5,724 bases of DNA from Pseudomonadota bacterium (GTDB lineage Bacteria; Bdellovibrionota_B; Oligoflexia; Silvanigrellales; Silvanigrellaceae): NCBI GenBank assembly GCA_027490595.1, contig JAIXXU010000099.1:1-5724 (forward strand), given 5' to 3'. Both the position numbers and the translations under genes were made by a program. Every line of letters begins with the position of its first letter. The first letter of the stretch is position 1. A model generated the notes under the pieces. That model did not search any database. It saw only the letters and a program-made list of their open reading frames with translations, and had not been told where the DNA came from. Shown here in pieces: positions 5,602 through 5,724 of the stretch.

Positions 5602-5724
5602 TCAAAAATTAACCAACGCGATGGTCGAATTATTTTCTTGTAGCAAGTTTAATATTTTTCTTAGATTGAAAGCGCATCCACTAAAAATAGCATTTATGCG
5701 ATCTCCTAAGCGTCCAAGAAGATA
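5602..5724 (-). CDS. C-terminal end of an IS5-like DDE transposase (runs off window)
   Basis: Reading the reverse strand from the window edge gives 40 codons open to a TGA at 5604-5602. The peptide begins YLLGRLGDRINAIFSG and continues CAFNLRKILNLL, ending in TIALVNF. The GD-x-INA...FNLRKIL pattern is the characteristic last helix region of IS5-type (DDE, COG3039-like) transposases, which commonly end a few dozen residues later. Only the end of the gene is in the window; the start and catalytic residues lie beyond 5724. It converges on the HTH ORF, with 15 bases between the two stops. The family is recognised by eye from one motif, so the exact IS group is uncertain. Confidence 0.65.
   Translation of the reverse strand, partial: YLLGRLGDRINAIFSGCAFNLRKILNLLQENNSTIALVNF

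Larger units (their letters stand above)
5191..5724. mobile_element. Insertion-sequence remnants: IS21-type left end next to an IS5-like element
   Basis: The end of the window is made of mobile DNA: the 24-bp repeat array, a short IstA-like HTH ORF on the + strand, and a transposase tail on the - strand. The two transposase-like pieces belong to different families and face each other, so the region is best read as an IS21-type element interrupted or deleted by another insertion sequence. The left boundary probably lies at or just after the lipoprotein stop (5190). I could not identify target duplications or the inverted repeat of the second element, which should fall between about 5560 and 5601. 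Confidence 0.6.

Overview
The window is AT-rich DNA from a Gram-negative bacterium. A clear lipoprotein signal peptide, tight Shine-Dalgarno-led gene spacing and insertion-sequence debris support this. Protein character (ArgG subtype, AT-rich code, IS remnants) makes me lean towards a gammaproteobacterium, possibly a host-associated one of the Legionella/Coxiella kind. That placement is an impression, not a demonstration.

Positions 1-65 hold a strong intrinsic-terminator hairpin (28-53). It sits directly against the ribosome binding site of the first gene, so it either ends an upstream gene or acts as a leader attenuator. Positions 66-5190 form one compact, single-direction gene cluster with gaps of only about 2 to 27 bases: (1) argininosuccinate synthase (ArgG) fused at its C-terminus to an MGS-like domain of the kind that forms the allosteric tail of carbamoyl-phosphate synthetase; (2) a cytosine-deaminase-type amidohydrolase lacking the usual beta-sandwich domain and with two substrate-contact residues changed; (3) a dihydroorotate dehydrogenase with the class 1 catalytic cysteine; (4) orotate phosphoribosyltransferase; (5) an unrecognised small lipoprotein.

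Genes 3 and 4 are consecutive steps of de novo pyrimidine synthesis (dihydroorotate to orotate to OMP). Gene 1 belongs to arginine synthesis but carries the sensor-domain type that couples carbamoyl-phosphate supply to nucleotide and ornithine levels. Gene 2 occupies the slot where a dihydroorotase (PyrC) would be expected. The cluster therefore looks like an arginine/pyrimidine junction module. The most interesting open questions are what the ArgG-MGS protein senses and what the amidohydrolase hydrolyses.

Positions 5191-5724 are mobile DNA. A four-unit, exactly 24-bp-period repeat array with a GGGGACCA core precedes a short helix-turn-helix ORF resembling the start of an IS21-type IstA. This is followed, on the opposite strand and running off the window, by the C-terminal end of an IS5-like DDE transposase. 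The simplest reading is an IS21-type left end cut short by, or abutting, a second insertion sequence.
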